Positions 23,475 to 31,777 of a stretch of 34,853 nucleotides of DNA are shown here, piece after piece. The stretch comes from Aureispira sp. (lineage in GTDB: Bacteria > Bacteroidota > Bacteroidia > Chitinophagales > Saprospiraceae). Where the stretch lies: assembly GCA_024222455.1 (NCBI GenBank), contig JAAEPD010000517.1:1-34853 (forward strand), in the 5' to 3' direction. The notes under the pieces were generated by a model, which worked only from the letters and a program-made list of their open reading frames with translations, was not told the origin of the DNA and made no database searches. Position numbers and translations under genes: made by a program. Each line of letters begins with the position of its first letter. Position 1 is the first letter of the stretch.

Positions 23475-24086
23475 TTAAGGTCTAGCATATTTTTCCCAGA
23501 TCGTTTCACATTTCCCCAATTCGCAATCCAGTTTTCGGATCAAAACACCTTCAGAGCTATAAATTTCGATAACACCATGCTTTTGGTCGCCATCTTTATA
23601 AGCCCCCTTTGCTCTAAGATTACCATTCTCATAATACTCTATAAAAGGGCCTTGCTCCATAGTCTTTAGCATCGTTACGGTTTCCTTCAGCTGCCCAGAA
23701 CTATAGTAAGTTTTTAGTTGGCCTTCAATCGAATTTTTTATATACTCTCCCTCTTGTTTAATCGTACCATCTTCATAATAATAATAAAAAGGTCCGTCAT
23801 AAACACCTTTTTTTACAATAGCCACGCTTTCTAGTTGGCCATTATCATAATAGGTTTTTTCATCTCCATCTACTTTTCCTCGTATATACATACGATCTAT
23901 AGCAACCTTTCCATTCAAATGATAAAACTTATAAAACCCATGTTTTACTTCTTTTTGCTTTCGCATGACCTGATATCGCTCTTCCACTTTTCCTTGATCA
24001 TTCCGAATAGAAACAACCTTAAGCTTGCAAGAACTCAACATACCTAAAAGTAAACTGCAATACAATATCTTGTGCAACATAGGCAA
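23475..24086 (-). CDS. MORN-repeat (YwqK-like) lipoprotein, third of a tandem trio
   Basis: A 203-residue lipoprotein: signal MPMLHKILYCSLLLGMLSSC with Cys20, then KLKVVSIRND. Residues 45-185 are about six MORN_2-type repeats of 23-24 residues, each with a core such as 'DGDEKTYYDNGQLES', 'DGPFYYYYEDGTIKQEGEY', 'EGQLKTYYSSGQLKE' and 'QGPFIEYYENGNLRAKGAY'. Its C-terminus (CELGKCETIWEKYARP) lacks the longer conserved tail of the two other copies. The family is often named after an antitoxin, but there is no toxin gene here and the protein is exported. It follows the second copy by 15 bases. Confidence 0.85.
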   Translation of the reverse strand: MPMLHKILYCSLLLGMLSSCKLKVVSIRNDQGKVEERYQVMRKQKEVKHGFYKFYHLNGKVAIDRMYIRGKVDGDEKTYYDNGQLESVAIVKKGVYDGPFYYYYEDGTIKQEGEYIKNSIEGQLKTYYSSGQLKETVTMLKTMEQGPFIEYYENGNLRAKGAYKDGDQKHGVIEIYSSEGVLIRKLDCELGKCETIWEKYARP

Positions 24087-24101
24087 TTATTTTTATGGAA
24101 T

Positions 24102-24770
24102 TTAATCATTAATAATCGCCTCACATAACTTACTGTTAGGCTTAACATCTCCTTCTTCCAAATTCCAAATCTCACAACAGTGGCCCGCTCTACAAATCTT
24201 TTTGGCTACCAACATTCCATACTTATCATATTCTTCCAACAATCCCATTTCCAAAGCGGCCTTTTCTTCATTCTTACTCATATATGCCCCTTTAGCCTTT
24301 AGGTTACCATTTTCATAATACTCTACAAAAGGGCCTTGCTCTAGATTATCTAACATCGTAACCACCTCTTTAAGTATACCATTGGCATAATAAGTTTTTA
24401 ATTTCCCCTGATACTGGTTTTTTATATAAGTTCCCTCTTGCTTGAGTGTTCCATCCTCAAAATAATAAAAAAAGGAGCCATGATAAACTCCTTTTTCCAA
24501 AACAGCTATACTTTCGAGCTGACCGTTATCATAATAAACTTTCTCTTTACCATCTGCTTTTCCCTCTACATACATGCACTCTATTGCAATCTGTCCATTT
24601 GGGTGATAAAACTTATAGACCCCATGTTTTACTTCCTTTTGCTTTCGCATAACTTGGTACTGTTCTTCTACCTTTCCTGAATCATTGTATAAAGACACAG
24701 TCTTGAGTTTGCAAGAACTCAACAAGCCCAAAAGTAAAACACAACACAATATTTTGTATAACATCGGCAA
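24102..24770 (-). CDS. MORN-repeat (YwqK-like) lipoprotein, second of a tandem trio
   Basis: A 222-residue lipoprotein with signal MPMLYKILCCVLLLGLLSSC (Cys20), nearly the same as the third copy. The MORN_2 repeats at about 45-185 read 'HGVYKFYHPNGQIAIE', 'DGKEKVYYDNGQLES', 'HGSFFYYFEDGTLKQEGTY', 'QGKLKTYYANGILKE' and 'QGPFVEYYENGNLKAKGAY'. The tail CRAGHCCEIWNLEEGDVKPNSKLCEAI matches that of the first copy, with a cluster of conserved cysteines. Gap to the first copy 6 bases. The N-terminal half is closer to copy three and the C-terminal half closer to copy one, which suggests exchange between copies. Confidence 0.85.
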   Translation of the reverse strand: MPMLYKILCCVLLLGLLSSCKLKTVSLYNDSGKVEEQYQVMRKQKEVKHGVYKFYHPNGQIAIECMYVEGKADGKEKVYYDNGQLESIAVLEKGVYHGSFFYYFEDGTLKQEGTYIKNQYQGKLKTYYANGILKEVVTMLDNLEQGPFVEYYENGNLKAKGAYMSKNEEKAALEMGLLEEYDKYGMLVAKKICRAGHCCEIWNLEEGDVKPNSKLCEAIIND

Positions 24771-24776
24771 TTATTT

Positions 24777-25520
24777 TTATTGAGCTTGGGCACTATTAAT
24801 GACCGCCTCACACATTTTGCTACTTGGTTTCACATCTCCATCCTTCGAATTCCAAATTTCGCAGCACTGTCCTTCCTTACAAATTCTTTTGGTAGTCAAT
24901 GTTCCATCTTTGTCATACTCTTCCAATGGTCCAGTTTCCAAAGCCGTTATTTCTTCACCTTTGCTCATATATGATCCCTTCGCTTTGAGGGTACCATTCT
25001 TATTATACTCTATAAAAGGACCTTGCTCTAAATTATCTAACATAGTAACCATCTCTTTGAGTGTACCATCAGCATAATAAGTTTTTAATTCACCTTGATA
25101 CTCATCTTTAGCATAAGTCCCCTCTTGTTTCAATGTTCCATCCTCAAAATACTCTTTAAACACCCCATCATACATACCTTCTTTCACTTCAAAAGTTGCA
25201 CTTACAGTGCCATTTTCATAATAAGTTTTTTCCACACCATCCATTTTATCCTTCTTGAAAGTCAACTCTTTAGAGACTTTCCCATTTTCATGGTATTCCT
25301 TATAAAACCCATGTTTCACTCCAGTTGTTTTGTCATACTCATATTCCAACAACATTGCTCCAGTGCTGTCTTTCTCTGTTTTCACAGTTATTTCCATAGG
25401 TTGTTCCTTTGCTTCTGCATCTACATTATCTGTAGTATTGCCGTTGTTGGTAGCTGGTTCTGTTCCACAAGATTGTAATATCAATACAATCAATCCTAAA
25501 AAAATTATGGCCTGTTTCAT
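24777..25520 (-). CDS. MORN-repeat (YwqK-like) lipoprotein, first of a tandem trio
   Basis: A 247-residue lipoprotein with signal MKQAIIFLGLIVLILQSC (Cys18) followed by GTEPATNNGN and an acidic spacer. MORN_2 repeats at about 70-205: 'HGFYKEYHENGKVSKELTF', 'DGVEKTYYENGTVSATFEV', 'DGVFKEYFEDGTLKQEGTY', 'QGELKTYYADGTLKE' and 'QGPFIEYNKNGTLKAKGSY'. The tail ...CKEGQCCEIWNSKDGDVKPSSKMCEAV contains four cysteines. It heads the operon, with a leader hairpin at 25554-25593. MORN_2 strands usually build an elongated beta surface that binds proteins or lipids; the true ligand is unknown. Confidence 0.85.
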   Translation of the reverse strand: MKQAIIFLGLIVLILQSCGTEPATNNGNTTDNVDAEAKEQPMEITVKTEKDSTGAMLLEYEYDKTTGVKHGFYKEYHENGKVSKELTFKKDKMDGVEKTYYENGTVSATFEVKEGMYDGVFKEYFEDGTLKQEGTYAKDEYQGELKTYYADGTLKEMVTMLDNLEQGPFIEYNKNGTLKAKGSYMSKGEEITALETGPLEEYDKDGTLTTKRICKEGQCCEIWNSKDGDVKPSSKMCEAVINSAQAQ

Positions 25521-25553
25521 CTTTTTCTGGTATTTTAATAGCGTTGTAAAAGA

Positions 25554-25593
25554 ATGGATAATTTAAGTCTTGGGTATCGCCTTAGTTATCCAT
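25554..25593 (-). promoter_or_regulatory. leader hairpin / inverted repeat upstream of the MORN operon
   Basis: ATGGATAA...TAAG (25554-25567) pairs with CTTA...TTATCCAT (25581-25593), 12 pairs with a small internal loop, about 34 bases before the first ATG. There is no T run, so it is not a simple terminator; it could be an operator or a mRNA leader structure. Confidence 0.4.
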
Positions 25594-25924
25594 AAAATTA
25601 GTAAATTGTTTATGAATTTTGTTTATTTAATAAGATCTACCCTTAAAGAAAGTTACATTAAAAACCTTATTATTTTCTAATAATAGTTTGTGTGCTTTTG
25701 GCTTTATCAAATTTAAAATCGCAGAATGTTTTTCTAACAAGTTGATAACCAACAATTAACACAGCCAATTAAAAACATGTACTCTTTTGACTATCAAATG
25801 CTTAGAAAAGCTTCACAAACTAATTTTCTAAATTTCTAAAGACCTTAGTGGTAATAATCATTCAATAATCGACATTCAATAAGGTATTCATCGAAGTTTA
25901 AGCCCTTAAAATCAGTTCTAACTT
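25594..25924. other. intergenic stretch between divergent lipoprotein genes
   Basis: About 330 AT-rich bases holding the upstream regions of the MORN operon (left) and the 175-residue lipoprotein (right). I see no open frame of note, only small AT dyads (TTATTATT...AATAATA near 25665-25685). No clear TAnnTTTG promoter was found on either strand. Confidence 0.5.
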
Positions 25925-26452
25925 ATGCAAAAAATATTACTTGTCTTACTCAGCAGTTCTCTTTTCATGGTAGCTTGCACAAGCACAACTACCGAAAACA
26001 ATGATCATTTAGTAGATAGTTTTCCTAGTGTAGAATACAGCAAAGTTGTAGCCTACCACTATGATGGCAGTAGCGGCCAGAATAATAATATTATTGAAAA
26101 TGGAAAGCTCCATCCTAAAATATTAAAAGAACAAGAACTTAGTGAAGCTAAAGTTCAATCATTTTTGGAGATAGTCAATGATCGAAATACTTACCAAGGA
26201 ACATACACCCGATGTTTTCGACCTCATTTAGGTATTGTTTTTTATGACAAGGACAATAAACCTAAGGCACATATGAGTATATGTTTTGAATGTAATGTGC
26301 ATGTGAGCACTCCTGAAGATAAAATGTGGCACGAACTCTCTCAAGAAGGCTTACATGGCTATTCTTTTGAAGGTCGTCGAAAATTGGTACAATTCTGCAA
26401 AAGCCTAGATTTTGGGCATTGCAATACAGAAGAAGAAAGTGATACACACTAA
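25925..26452 (+). CDS. lipoprotein of unknown function
   Basis: A 175-residue lipoprotein with signal MQKILLVLLSSSLFMVAC (Cys18), then TSTTTENND. The mature domain has 'VEYSKVVAYHYDGSSG', a Cys-rich part 'YTRCFRPHLGIVFYDKDNKPKAHMSICFECN' and the ending 'GYSFEGRRKLVQFCKSLDFGHC'. This Cys pattern and the 'VFYD..NKPKAHISICFECN' phrase recall a common uncharacterised Bacteroidota secreted family; I cannot give it a name. The opening 'YSKVVAYHYDGS' faintly resembles the pair at 13687/14257. It is convergent with the symporter gene across a shared terminator. Confidence 0.75.
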   Translation: MQKILLVLLSSSLFMVACTSTTTENNDHLVDSFPSVEYSKVVAYHYDGSSGQNNNIIENGKLHPKILKEQELSEAKVQSFLEIVNDRNTYQGTYTRCFRPHLGIVFYDKDNKPKAHMSICFECNVHVSTPEDKMWHELSQEGLHGYSFEGRRKLVQFCKSLDFGHCNTEEESDTH

Positions 26453-26489
26453 CAAAAAAAGGCAGGTCATGTGACCTGTCTTTTTTGTA
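26453..26489. terminator. bidirectional terminator between the lipoprotein and the symporter
   Basis: ACAAAAAAAGGCAGGTCA pairs with TGACCTGTCTTTTTTGT: a GC core of about 9 bp (one G-T) with A and T tracts on either side, suiting both converging genes. Confidence 0.9.
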
Positions 26490-26502
26490 TATATCCAATA
26501 GC

Positions 26503-27837
26503 TTATGCAGCCTCTTCTTCTTCAAAATAATGATCATCCCAGTTCTTCACATGCGGATCACCCAACTTGCCAACTGATTTACCCACTAAGGTAGCCACTG
26601 TAGCATCTCCAGTTACATTCACCACCGTTCTACACATATCCAAAGGTCGATCTACTGCAAATATCAAAGCAATACCAAAGGCCAACTTATCAGAAGGAAC
26701 TCCTAAAGCTTCTAATACAATAACCAACATAACCATTCCTGCTCCTGGCACTGCTGCCGAACCAATAGAAGCCAATGTTGCTGTCAACACAATAGTTAGT
26801 TGTGCATTCAAATCTAATGGAAAGCCAATAACTTGACAGATAAACACTGCTGCAACGGCCTGATACAAGCTAGTACCATCCATATTGACCGTAGCCCCTA
26901 CAGGACATACAAAACTCACTACCTCTTTCTCTACACCTACATGCTCCTCTACACGTTCCATAGTTACAGGCAACGTTGCTGCACTCGAACTAGTAGAAAA
27001 TGCCAATAACTGAGCAGGGCTAATTGCTTTGATAAACCCTAACGGAGAACGTTTTGTAATAATTGCAATAGCTAGCATATAAACTCCTACCATCAAGAGC
27101 AATCCTACAACTACTGCCCCAGCATAATGCCCTAAGGCACTAAATATTCGAGCATCGGTGCCTGCTGCCAGATTCGCCAACAAGGCAAATACTGCAAATG
27201 GAGATATGAGCATAATCACATCTACCATTTTGAGGATAACCTCATTGAGACTATCAAAAAAGTCCATCATAGGTTGAGCCTTCTTCTTATCAACCAACAG
27301 TAAACAGATCCCAAAAAAGATAACAAAAGTGATTACTTGCAACATATTTCCATTGCTAGATGCTGCCTTAAATATATTGTCAGGAACCATATCTATAATA
27401 AACTGTAATGGTGGAGTTTCGCTCTGTTGCTGAGCAGCCGCTACTTTTTTGGCACCACTTGCTGCATTATCTTCAGCCAATGCATTCATGACCTCAGGTG
27501 GAATTCCTTCCCCTGGTTGCCATACATTCACCACTGCTAGACCTATAGTAATAGCAATAACTGTTGTTAGTAAATAGATACCAACAGTACGTATACCTAT
27601 TCTCGAAAACTTAGAAATGTCTTGTAAATCGGCAATACCTTTTATCAAAGAAGCCATAATCAAGGGTACAGCTATCAATTTGAGTAGGCGTATAAAAATT
27701 TGCCCTACTGGATAAATCCAGTCGTTTATAAAATTTGCGCCCCAAGCGAAGTTTTTCAGAATAATACCAAATATAACACCTGCCAACATACCTATAAGTA
27801 TCTGCCAGTGCAAAGCGAGTCCTTTTTTTTCTGCCAT
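26503..27837 (-). CDS. dicarboxylate/amino acid:cation symporter (DAACS, GltP/GltT type)
   Basis: A 444-residue polytopic inner-membrane transporter that imports glutamate, aspartate or C4-dicarboxylates with Na+ or H+. Family marks: N-terminal helices (WQILIGMLAGVIFGIIL, PLIMASLIKGIADL), the re-entrant serine-rich loop in FSTSSSAATLPVTM, the cation-binding NMDGT in VGATVNMDGTSLYQAVAAVF, and in helix 8 'FAVDRPLDMCRTVVNVTGDA', where RTVVNVTGD holds the substrate-binding Asp/Arg-type residues. A cytoplasmic acidic tail (DDHYFEEEEAA) follows. A lengthened loop of about 30 residues (EDNAASGAKKVAAAQQQ) sits between helices 3 and 4. Arg in RTVV suggests acidic substrates, which is inference. Confidence 0.95.
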   Translation of the reverse strand: MAEKKGLALHWQILIGMLAGVIFGIILKNFAWGANFINDWIYPVGQIFIRLLKLIAVPLIMASLIKGIADLQDISKFSRIGIRTVGIYLLTTVIAITIGLAVVNVWQPGEGIPPEVMNALAEDNAASGAKKVAAAQQQSETPPLQFIIDMVPDNIFKAASSNGNMLQVITFVIFFGICLLLVDKKKAQPMMDFFDSLNEVILKMVDVIMLISPFAVFALLANLAAGTDARIFSALGHYAGAVVVGLLLMVGVYMLAIAIITKRSPLGFIKAISPAQLLAFSTSSSAATLPVTMERVEEHVGVEKEVVSFVCPVGATVNMDGTSLYQAVAAVFICQVIGFPLDLNAQLTIVLTATLASIGSAAVPGAGMVMLVIVLEALGVPSDKLAFGIALIFAVDRPLDMCRTVVNVTGDATVATLVGKSVGKLGDPHVKNWDDHYFEEEEAA

Positions 27838-28129
27838 GATTTTTTTTTGCTGTTTCTATCCGTTTTTGAATAGCTTAATTCTCTTAATTGGATTTGATTT
27901 TAGGTAAAATCGAAAAAATGCCTGAACTATCCAAACAAAAATGCGCTTAACATTATGGCCTTAAGCCACCTACTCCCCTCTTTATTAAGTTTACTGCCCC
28001 CTCTAGATTGCCAACTTCCCCTAAGAATTATCAAAAAAAATATACTTCAGCCAAACACTAAACCCTTCCTTTTCTAGTTGAAATAGAGTACCTTATATTG
28101 TATATGTATGCTTATAAAATAACTCCAAA

Positions 28130-29614
28130 ATGACCAAACCATTTTTTACTTCAATATTAGTCCTATTCATTATGTCTAGCTTCACACCAGAATTTATTAA
28201 GATTGATGGACTTGAATTAGAGTTCCCTTCATCATGGAAAATAGAAAATCGTCAAAGTACGATGCTTACCTACATCTCAGAACCCATTAAAGACAGTAGA
28301 ATTGCTGTTTATAGTGGTATTGCCGCTCCTGGAACAGCTAAAGAGCAAACAACGTTTATAGCAGGTTTGCTTGATAAAGAGTGGACTCCCGAAAAGATTC
28401 TGAATAGTGGCACTGATCAAACTAATGATGGCATAAAAATATATTGGCAAGAAGCATTGGTCAACAACAACCAAGGTGTAAAAGTGCTTAGAAGATATTA
28501 TTTTTTGTACAATGGCCCTAAGGTGCATGTCTTGGTGCTCTATTGCGGATCAGAAACATCATGGACCAAGTTGGTTCCTGAACTATCTGCTATTATTAAA
28601 AACGCTAAGCTTGAGAAAAAACCGATTGTAGCCAAAACACCTTCTTTTATAGGTAAGAGTGTTGACCTAAGCTTTTTGCATTGCACTTTCAAATCAATTC
28701 CTTTAATTCAAGACGAATCTAAGACTTATGAGGAGCAAAATTTTATTCATAAGTTGGCGCTCAACAAGCAAGAATATCCATTCCCATTCAAAATATACAT
28801 AAAGGCTCAACATCCTAAGACTCCATATAAGCACCTTGCCGATTGGTTAGCGTCCACTCAATGGGATGTCACCTCCACCAAATATAGTAAGTTCTCTATT
28901 GGTGTCAAGAAAGAGTTTGTCAATGAACAAGGCCATAAGGTTTATTTTTGTGTCATACAAGAAAGTGTGAGTGGCCTTATCCAATCTAAGAGAGTTGGAG
29001 TTCTGATAGAAGGTGATGGTTGGTCTATTGCTTTTGCTACCTGTTTGAGCAATAGCGAGGCTTACAAGGAATTGACGGATGAAAACAAAAAGCTTGTAAA
29101 CACTAATTTCAATAAGGTTCTTGTTCCTAATCTAGTAACTATGGCCTCTACTGTTGACTGGAAAACGGCTTGGTCACTTGATACCAAAACAAGTACTAGC
29201 CTCAAAGCAAAGAAAAAGTATCGATACAATTTTGAAAGCAATCGTAGCTTTGGTGATAATATCTCTTTTTCTGAGCGCCATTTACATTGGGATTTCACCT
29301 CTGACAACCGCTTTGTCATGGATAGTAATCGTTCTTTTACTGCCTCTGTTGGCGATTTTTATACAGGAATAGATGGGGCATTTGGAAGTAGAGGAAATTC
29401 AGGCAAGGGCAGCTATAAGGTAATTAGTAATGGTAAAGAAAAAATACTCATCGCACAATTTGACGATGGACGATCGACTCTTCATCTGCTAGAATTTGGC
29501 AAGAGGGGCAATTATGGGAGCAGTAAGAACTACACTGGTCTTGCTATAGATTATCAAATAGAAGGGCAATACTTTTTGTCCAATGACCTAAAATTCAGGG
29601 AAGATCCTAAGTAG
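28130..29614 (+). CDS. secreted multidomain protein of unknown function
   Basis: A 494-residue exported protein with a signal peptide (about 1-19). Residues 22-165 look like a PsbP/DUF1795-type fold (LELEFPSSWKIENR...TYISEP...VLRRYYFLYNGPKVHVLVLYCG). Residues 175-335 repeat a similar theme (FIHKLALNKQEYPFPFKIYIKAQ ... VYFCVIQES ... GDGWSIAFATC). Residues 365-490 look like a small beta-barrel (KKYRYNFESNRSFGDNISFSERHLHWDFTSDNRFVMD ... GSYKVISNGKEKILIAQFDDGRSTLHLLEF), as in lipocalin-like domains. No T9SS sorting domain and no lipobox, so it is probably periplasmic. Domain names are by appearance only. Confidence 0.7.
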   Translation: MTKPFFTSILVLFIMSSFTPEFIKIDGLELEFPSSWKIENRQSTMLTYISEPIKDSRIAVYSGIAAPGTAKEQTTFIAGLLDKEWTPEKILNSGTDQTNDGIKIYWQEALVNNNQGVKVLRRYYFLYNGPKVHVLVLYCGSETSWTKLVPELSAIIKNAKLEKKPIVAKTPSFIGKSVDLSFLHCTFKSIPLIQDESKTYEEQNFIHKLALNKQEYPFPFKIYIKAQHPKTPYKHLADWLASTQWDVTSTKYSKFSIGVKKEFVNEQGHKVYFCVIQESVSGLIQSKRVGVLIEGDGWSIAFATCLSNSEAYKELTDENKKLVNTNFNKVLVPNLVTMASTVDWKTAWSLDTKTSTSLKAKKKYRYNFESNRSFGDNISFSERHLHWDFTSDNRFVMDSNRSFTASVGDFYTGIDGAFGSRGNSGKGSYKVISNGKEKILIAQFDDGRSTLHLLEFGKRGNYGSSKNYTGLAIDYQIEGQYFLSNDLKFREDPK

Positions 29615-29646
29615 ATGGACTCATCCTCTAAAGGCTTATATAAAAG

Positions 29647-29690
29647 AATAATGCGTTTAGTACATTGGTACTAAACGCATTATTTATTTT
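29647..29690. terminator. strong terminator between the secreted protein and the lysine-rich gene
   Basis: Perfect 17-bp stem, 29647-29663 (AATAATGCGTTTAGTAC) with 29668-29684, 4-base loop, followed by T-rich TTATTTTTC. It can serve both converging genes. Confidence 0.92.
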
Positions 29691-29705
29691 TCAGAAATAG
29701 TCAAA

Positions 29706-29870
29706 CTATTTCTTCTTCTTCTTCTCCTTCTTTTTGCTAGCTTTCTTTTTAGCAGCTTTTTTCTTGCCTGCTTTTTTTACAGCTTTTTTCTTACTGTCTT
29801 TCTTTTTAGAATCCTTTTTCTTGCTAGACTTCTTTTTAGCATCTTTTTTCTTAGCATCTTTTTTAGCCAT
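29706..29870 (-). CDS. 54-residue lysine-rich histone H1-like protein
   Basis: Starts at the ATG at 29870 (MAKKDAKKKDAKKKSSKKKD). More than half of the 54 residues are lysine, arranged as pentads of two Asp/Ser/Ala-type residues plus KKK, with one short Ala/Val/Gly block and a terminal run of K. There are no hydrophobic core residues, so it is expected to be disordered and to bind nucleic acid, like the tail of histone H1 or the bacterial Hc1/HctA group. The lysine codons mix AAA and AAG, which argues against a simple sequence slip. It converges with the secreted-protein gene on a strong terminator. A longer frame from 30137 would prepend an unrelated hydrophobic tract and is rejected. Confidence 0.75.
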   Translation of the reverse strand: MAKKDAKKKDAKKKSSKKKDSKKKDSKKKAVKKAGKKKAAKKKASKKKEKKKKK

Positions 29871-30276
29871 GATGGTGTTGTTTTTATTAGTTAAAAATAT
29901 GAAAGTGAGCACATAAGCACACTTAACATTAAATTTACAAATAGCTGCCTTTGTAAACTTAATGTTAATCCGATATAAACTCAAATCTTTTTGAAAAAAA
30001 ATCAAAAAAAATTGTCTTGTAACTGTATCTTTTTTTTGCCCTTGTATTATGTAGGTGTAAGCAATCAAAAAGTGATGCAAACAAAACCTTAAAACCTTTT
30101 TTAGAACAAGTTCTTTGACAAAATCGTAGTAATACATACTAGCTTCTATCTATAGACTGTTATCCTTATTAAATAATGGTACAATTCATGTATACAAAAT
30201 GATGTGTATCAGCACAAAAAATGGGGGTTTTATCAAAAAATGCCCTACTTTTGCACCAAATTAATATAACTAGCTA
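29871..30276. other. AT-rich divergent intergenic region
   Basis: About 400 bases between the lysine-rich gene and the TonB-C-like gene. It contains long A and T tracts (around 29990-30040) and the -7 element at 30246-30253 for the rightward gene. I see no supported gene or RNA here. Confidence 0.5.
30246..30253 (+). promoter_or_regulatory. -7 element TACTTTTG for the TonB-C-like gene
   Basis: TACTTTTG matches TAnnTTTG and lies 23 bases before the ATG at 30277. A clear -33 TTG is not seen. Confidence 0.45.
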
Positions 30277-30822
30277 ATGAAATATCTAACTCTTTTGCTT
30301 TTATGCTGTTATTCTTGTGGTTCTCTTTATGGACAAGATCCTGATAAAGTAGAGTACAATGGAGAGACATTCAAAGTAAAAAAAATAGTTATAAAAAAAG
30401 CAGAAGACAGCATTCCTGCTTCTATAGCAGCACCACCCGAAAAAGTAGTGACAAAGACAATCAGTATCAACACTAAAGACAAAAAACGTCCTCAGTTTGA
30501 AGAAGCTGCTATCTTGCCAACTATAGCTACAGGAGAGTTTAGTCTCATGCAAGTACAAAACTATAATCCTAAAACTCAATTGGGTAACAAAAAATATGTA
30601 GTGCTTCAGTACATTATAAACAAATATGGCTGGGCTCAAAACATCAAAATATATGATACCAATGATCGCAGATTAGCTTCAGTGGTAGAAAAAAAACTTA
30701 AAGCAACCCAATGGAATCCTGCTAAAAATAAAAATGGACAAGCCATCAACTACTTATTCAAAAAACAAGTGGTTTTTGTAAACGATAGAACTTATGATGA
30801 AGATTATTACGACAATTATTAG
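30277..30822 (+). CDS. secreted protein with TonB C-terminal-like domain
   Basis: A 181-residue exported protein; signal about 1-19 (MKYLTLLLLCCYSCGSLYGQ), where cleavage after SLYG is more likely than a lipobox at YSC. Residues 35-80 are basic/low complexity. Residues 95-172 resemble the TonB C-terminal fold: KKYVVLQYIINKYGWAQNIKIYDTND, then LASVVEKKLKATQWNPAKNKNGQAINYLFKKQVVFV, with the characteristic 'W.PAK.NG.....F...V.F' ending. True TonB proteins carry an N-terminal membrane anchor, whereas this one has a cleavable signal, so it may act as a free periplasmic or outer-membrane subunit. It overlaps the next gene by 29 bases. Confidence 0.75.
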   Translation: MKYLTLLLLCCYSCGSLYGQDPDKVEYNGETFKVKKIVIKKAEDSIPASIAAPPEKVVTKTISINTKDKKRPQFEEAAILPTIATGEFSLMQVQNYNPKTQLGNKKYVVLQYIINKYGWAQNIKIYDTNDRRLASVVEKKLKATQWNPAKNKNGQAINYLFKKQVVFVNDRTYDEDYYDNY

Positions 30823-31708
30823 TAGCTTATTGGTCTTGAGCTTATCTGCTCAAGTAGCCAAGTACAAAGATATTTATCCTTCCTTACCTTTCTCTCTCAA
30901 AAAAGCCAATGACTTAGGGTATATCCGAGCAATTGTTTGGATTGACCACTATTCAAAAGCAGAAGAGGACGAATCTGGCACCATATGGAGCAATCCTGTT
31001 GGAGAGTCTTATCAATACGAAAAATATGCTTTCATGGATGGTATATTGGAAGATATCACACGATACAAACCTGATGGTTTCAGGCTCATGACTTATGAGT
31101 ATTTTTACCAAAAAGGACTGTTGGCTGCTATTGATAAATTGTCCTATGATAGTCTAGAAGAATCTCATATTGACTATAGTTATATCTATTTTTATAAAAA
31201 TGATGGCACTCCTTTTCAAAAGGTAAAACAATTCCCTAAATATAGAGGCCTAAGAGTATTACACGATTTTACTTTTGACGAAAAGCATAGAGTCTCTCGC
31301 GAAAAAATTATCGCAACAGGTATGGCTCCTAAAATGGACAGTCTTATTGGGATGAAACCCAATGAAAAAACATTGGTTTTGACTGGCTATGAAAAGGATA
31401 CCAAAATTATTACGACCTATGAGAATATGTACAAAATTGTCAAAACTGAAAAAATTATCCACAATACGGATAGCCTTCCTATGAAAAGTGAAATATCAGA
31501 CACAGATGGCAATCTTGTGATAGTAATTGATTATGATTATGAAGGAGATCAGTTGGTAAAAGAAAATCATGTACTGCCTACTGAAGATGGTATCATTCAT
31601 CTCAAAACGATGTTTTATACCTATACTGAAGATGGATTAATAGAAAGCGTAATAATAGAAAAAGGAACTATGCAAACTGTTTATTCTTATAGTTATGCTG
31701 AAGAATAA
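30794..31708 (+). CDS. secreted protein of unknown function
   Basis: A 304-residue exported protein with a signal peptide (MMKIITTIISSLLVLSLSAQ; start either Met1 or Met2). The mature part is rich in Tyr, Asp, Glu and Lys, with repeats of the type 'Y.Y.YEGDQLVKENHV' and 'FYTYTEDGLIESVIIEKG', as found in YD-like or MORN-like extended beta proteins of Bacteroidota. No enzyme motif was recognised. Its start overlaps the 3' end of the TonB-C-like gene by 29 bases, so the two are cotranscribed and probably work together at the envelope. Confidence 0.72.
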   Translation: MMKIITTIISSLLVLSLSAQVAKYKDIYPSLPFSLKKANDLGYIRAIVWIDHYSKAEEDESGTIWSNPVGESYQYEKYAFMDGILEDITRYKPDGFRLMTYEYFYQKGLLAAIDKLSYDSLEESHIDYSYIYFYKNDGTPFQKVKQFPKYRGLRVLHDFTFDEKHRVSREKIIATGMAPKMDSLIGMKPNEKTLVLTGYEKDTKIITTYENMYKIVKTEKIIHNTDSLPMKSEISDTDGNLVIVIDYDYEGDQLVKENHVLPTEDGIIHLKTMFYTYTEDGLIESVIIEKGTMQTVYSYSYAEE

Positions 31709-31777
31709 ACACGAATAAATAAAGCCTTATTCTGTTGTTTTATATAAAAAACATTAAATTGCTGAGGTTAAGAATTA

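Noticed and set aside
23475-25520. Toxin-antitoxin system (YwqK family antitoxin name)
   Set aside because: All three proteins are exported lipoproteins and no toxin gene is adjacent; the name of the family is not evidence of function.
29734-29916. Phe/Leu/Ala-rich frame on the plus strand opposite the lysine-rich gene
   Set aside because: It is the mirror of lysine codons (TTT/CTT) and looks like a hydrophobic protein only for that reason.
29706-30137. A 143-residue reading of the lysine-rich gene from an upstream ATG
   Set aside because: The added 89 residues are a hydrophobic, low-complexity translation of AT-rich intergenic DNA; the ATG at 29870 gives a coherent protein.
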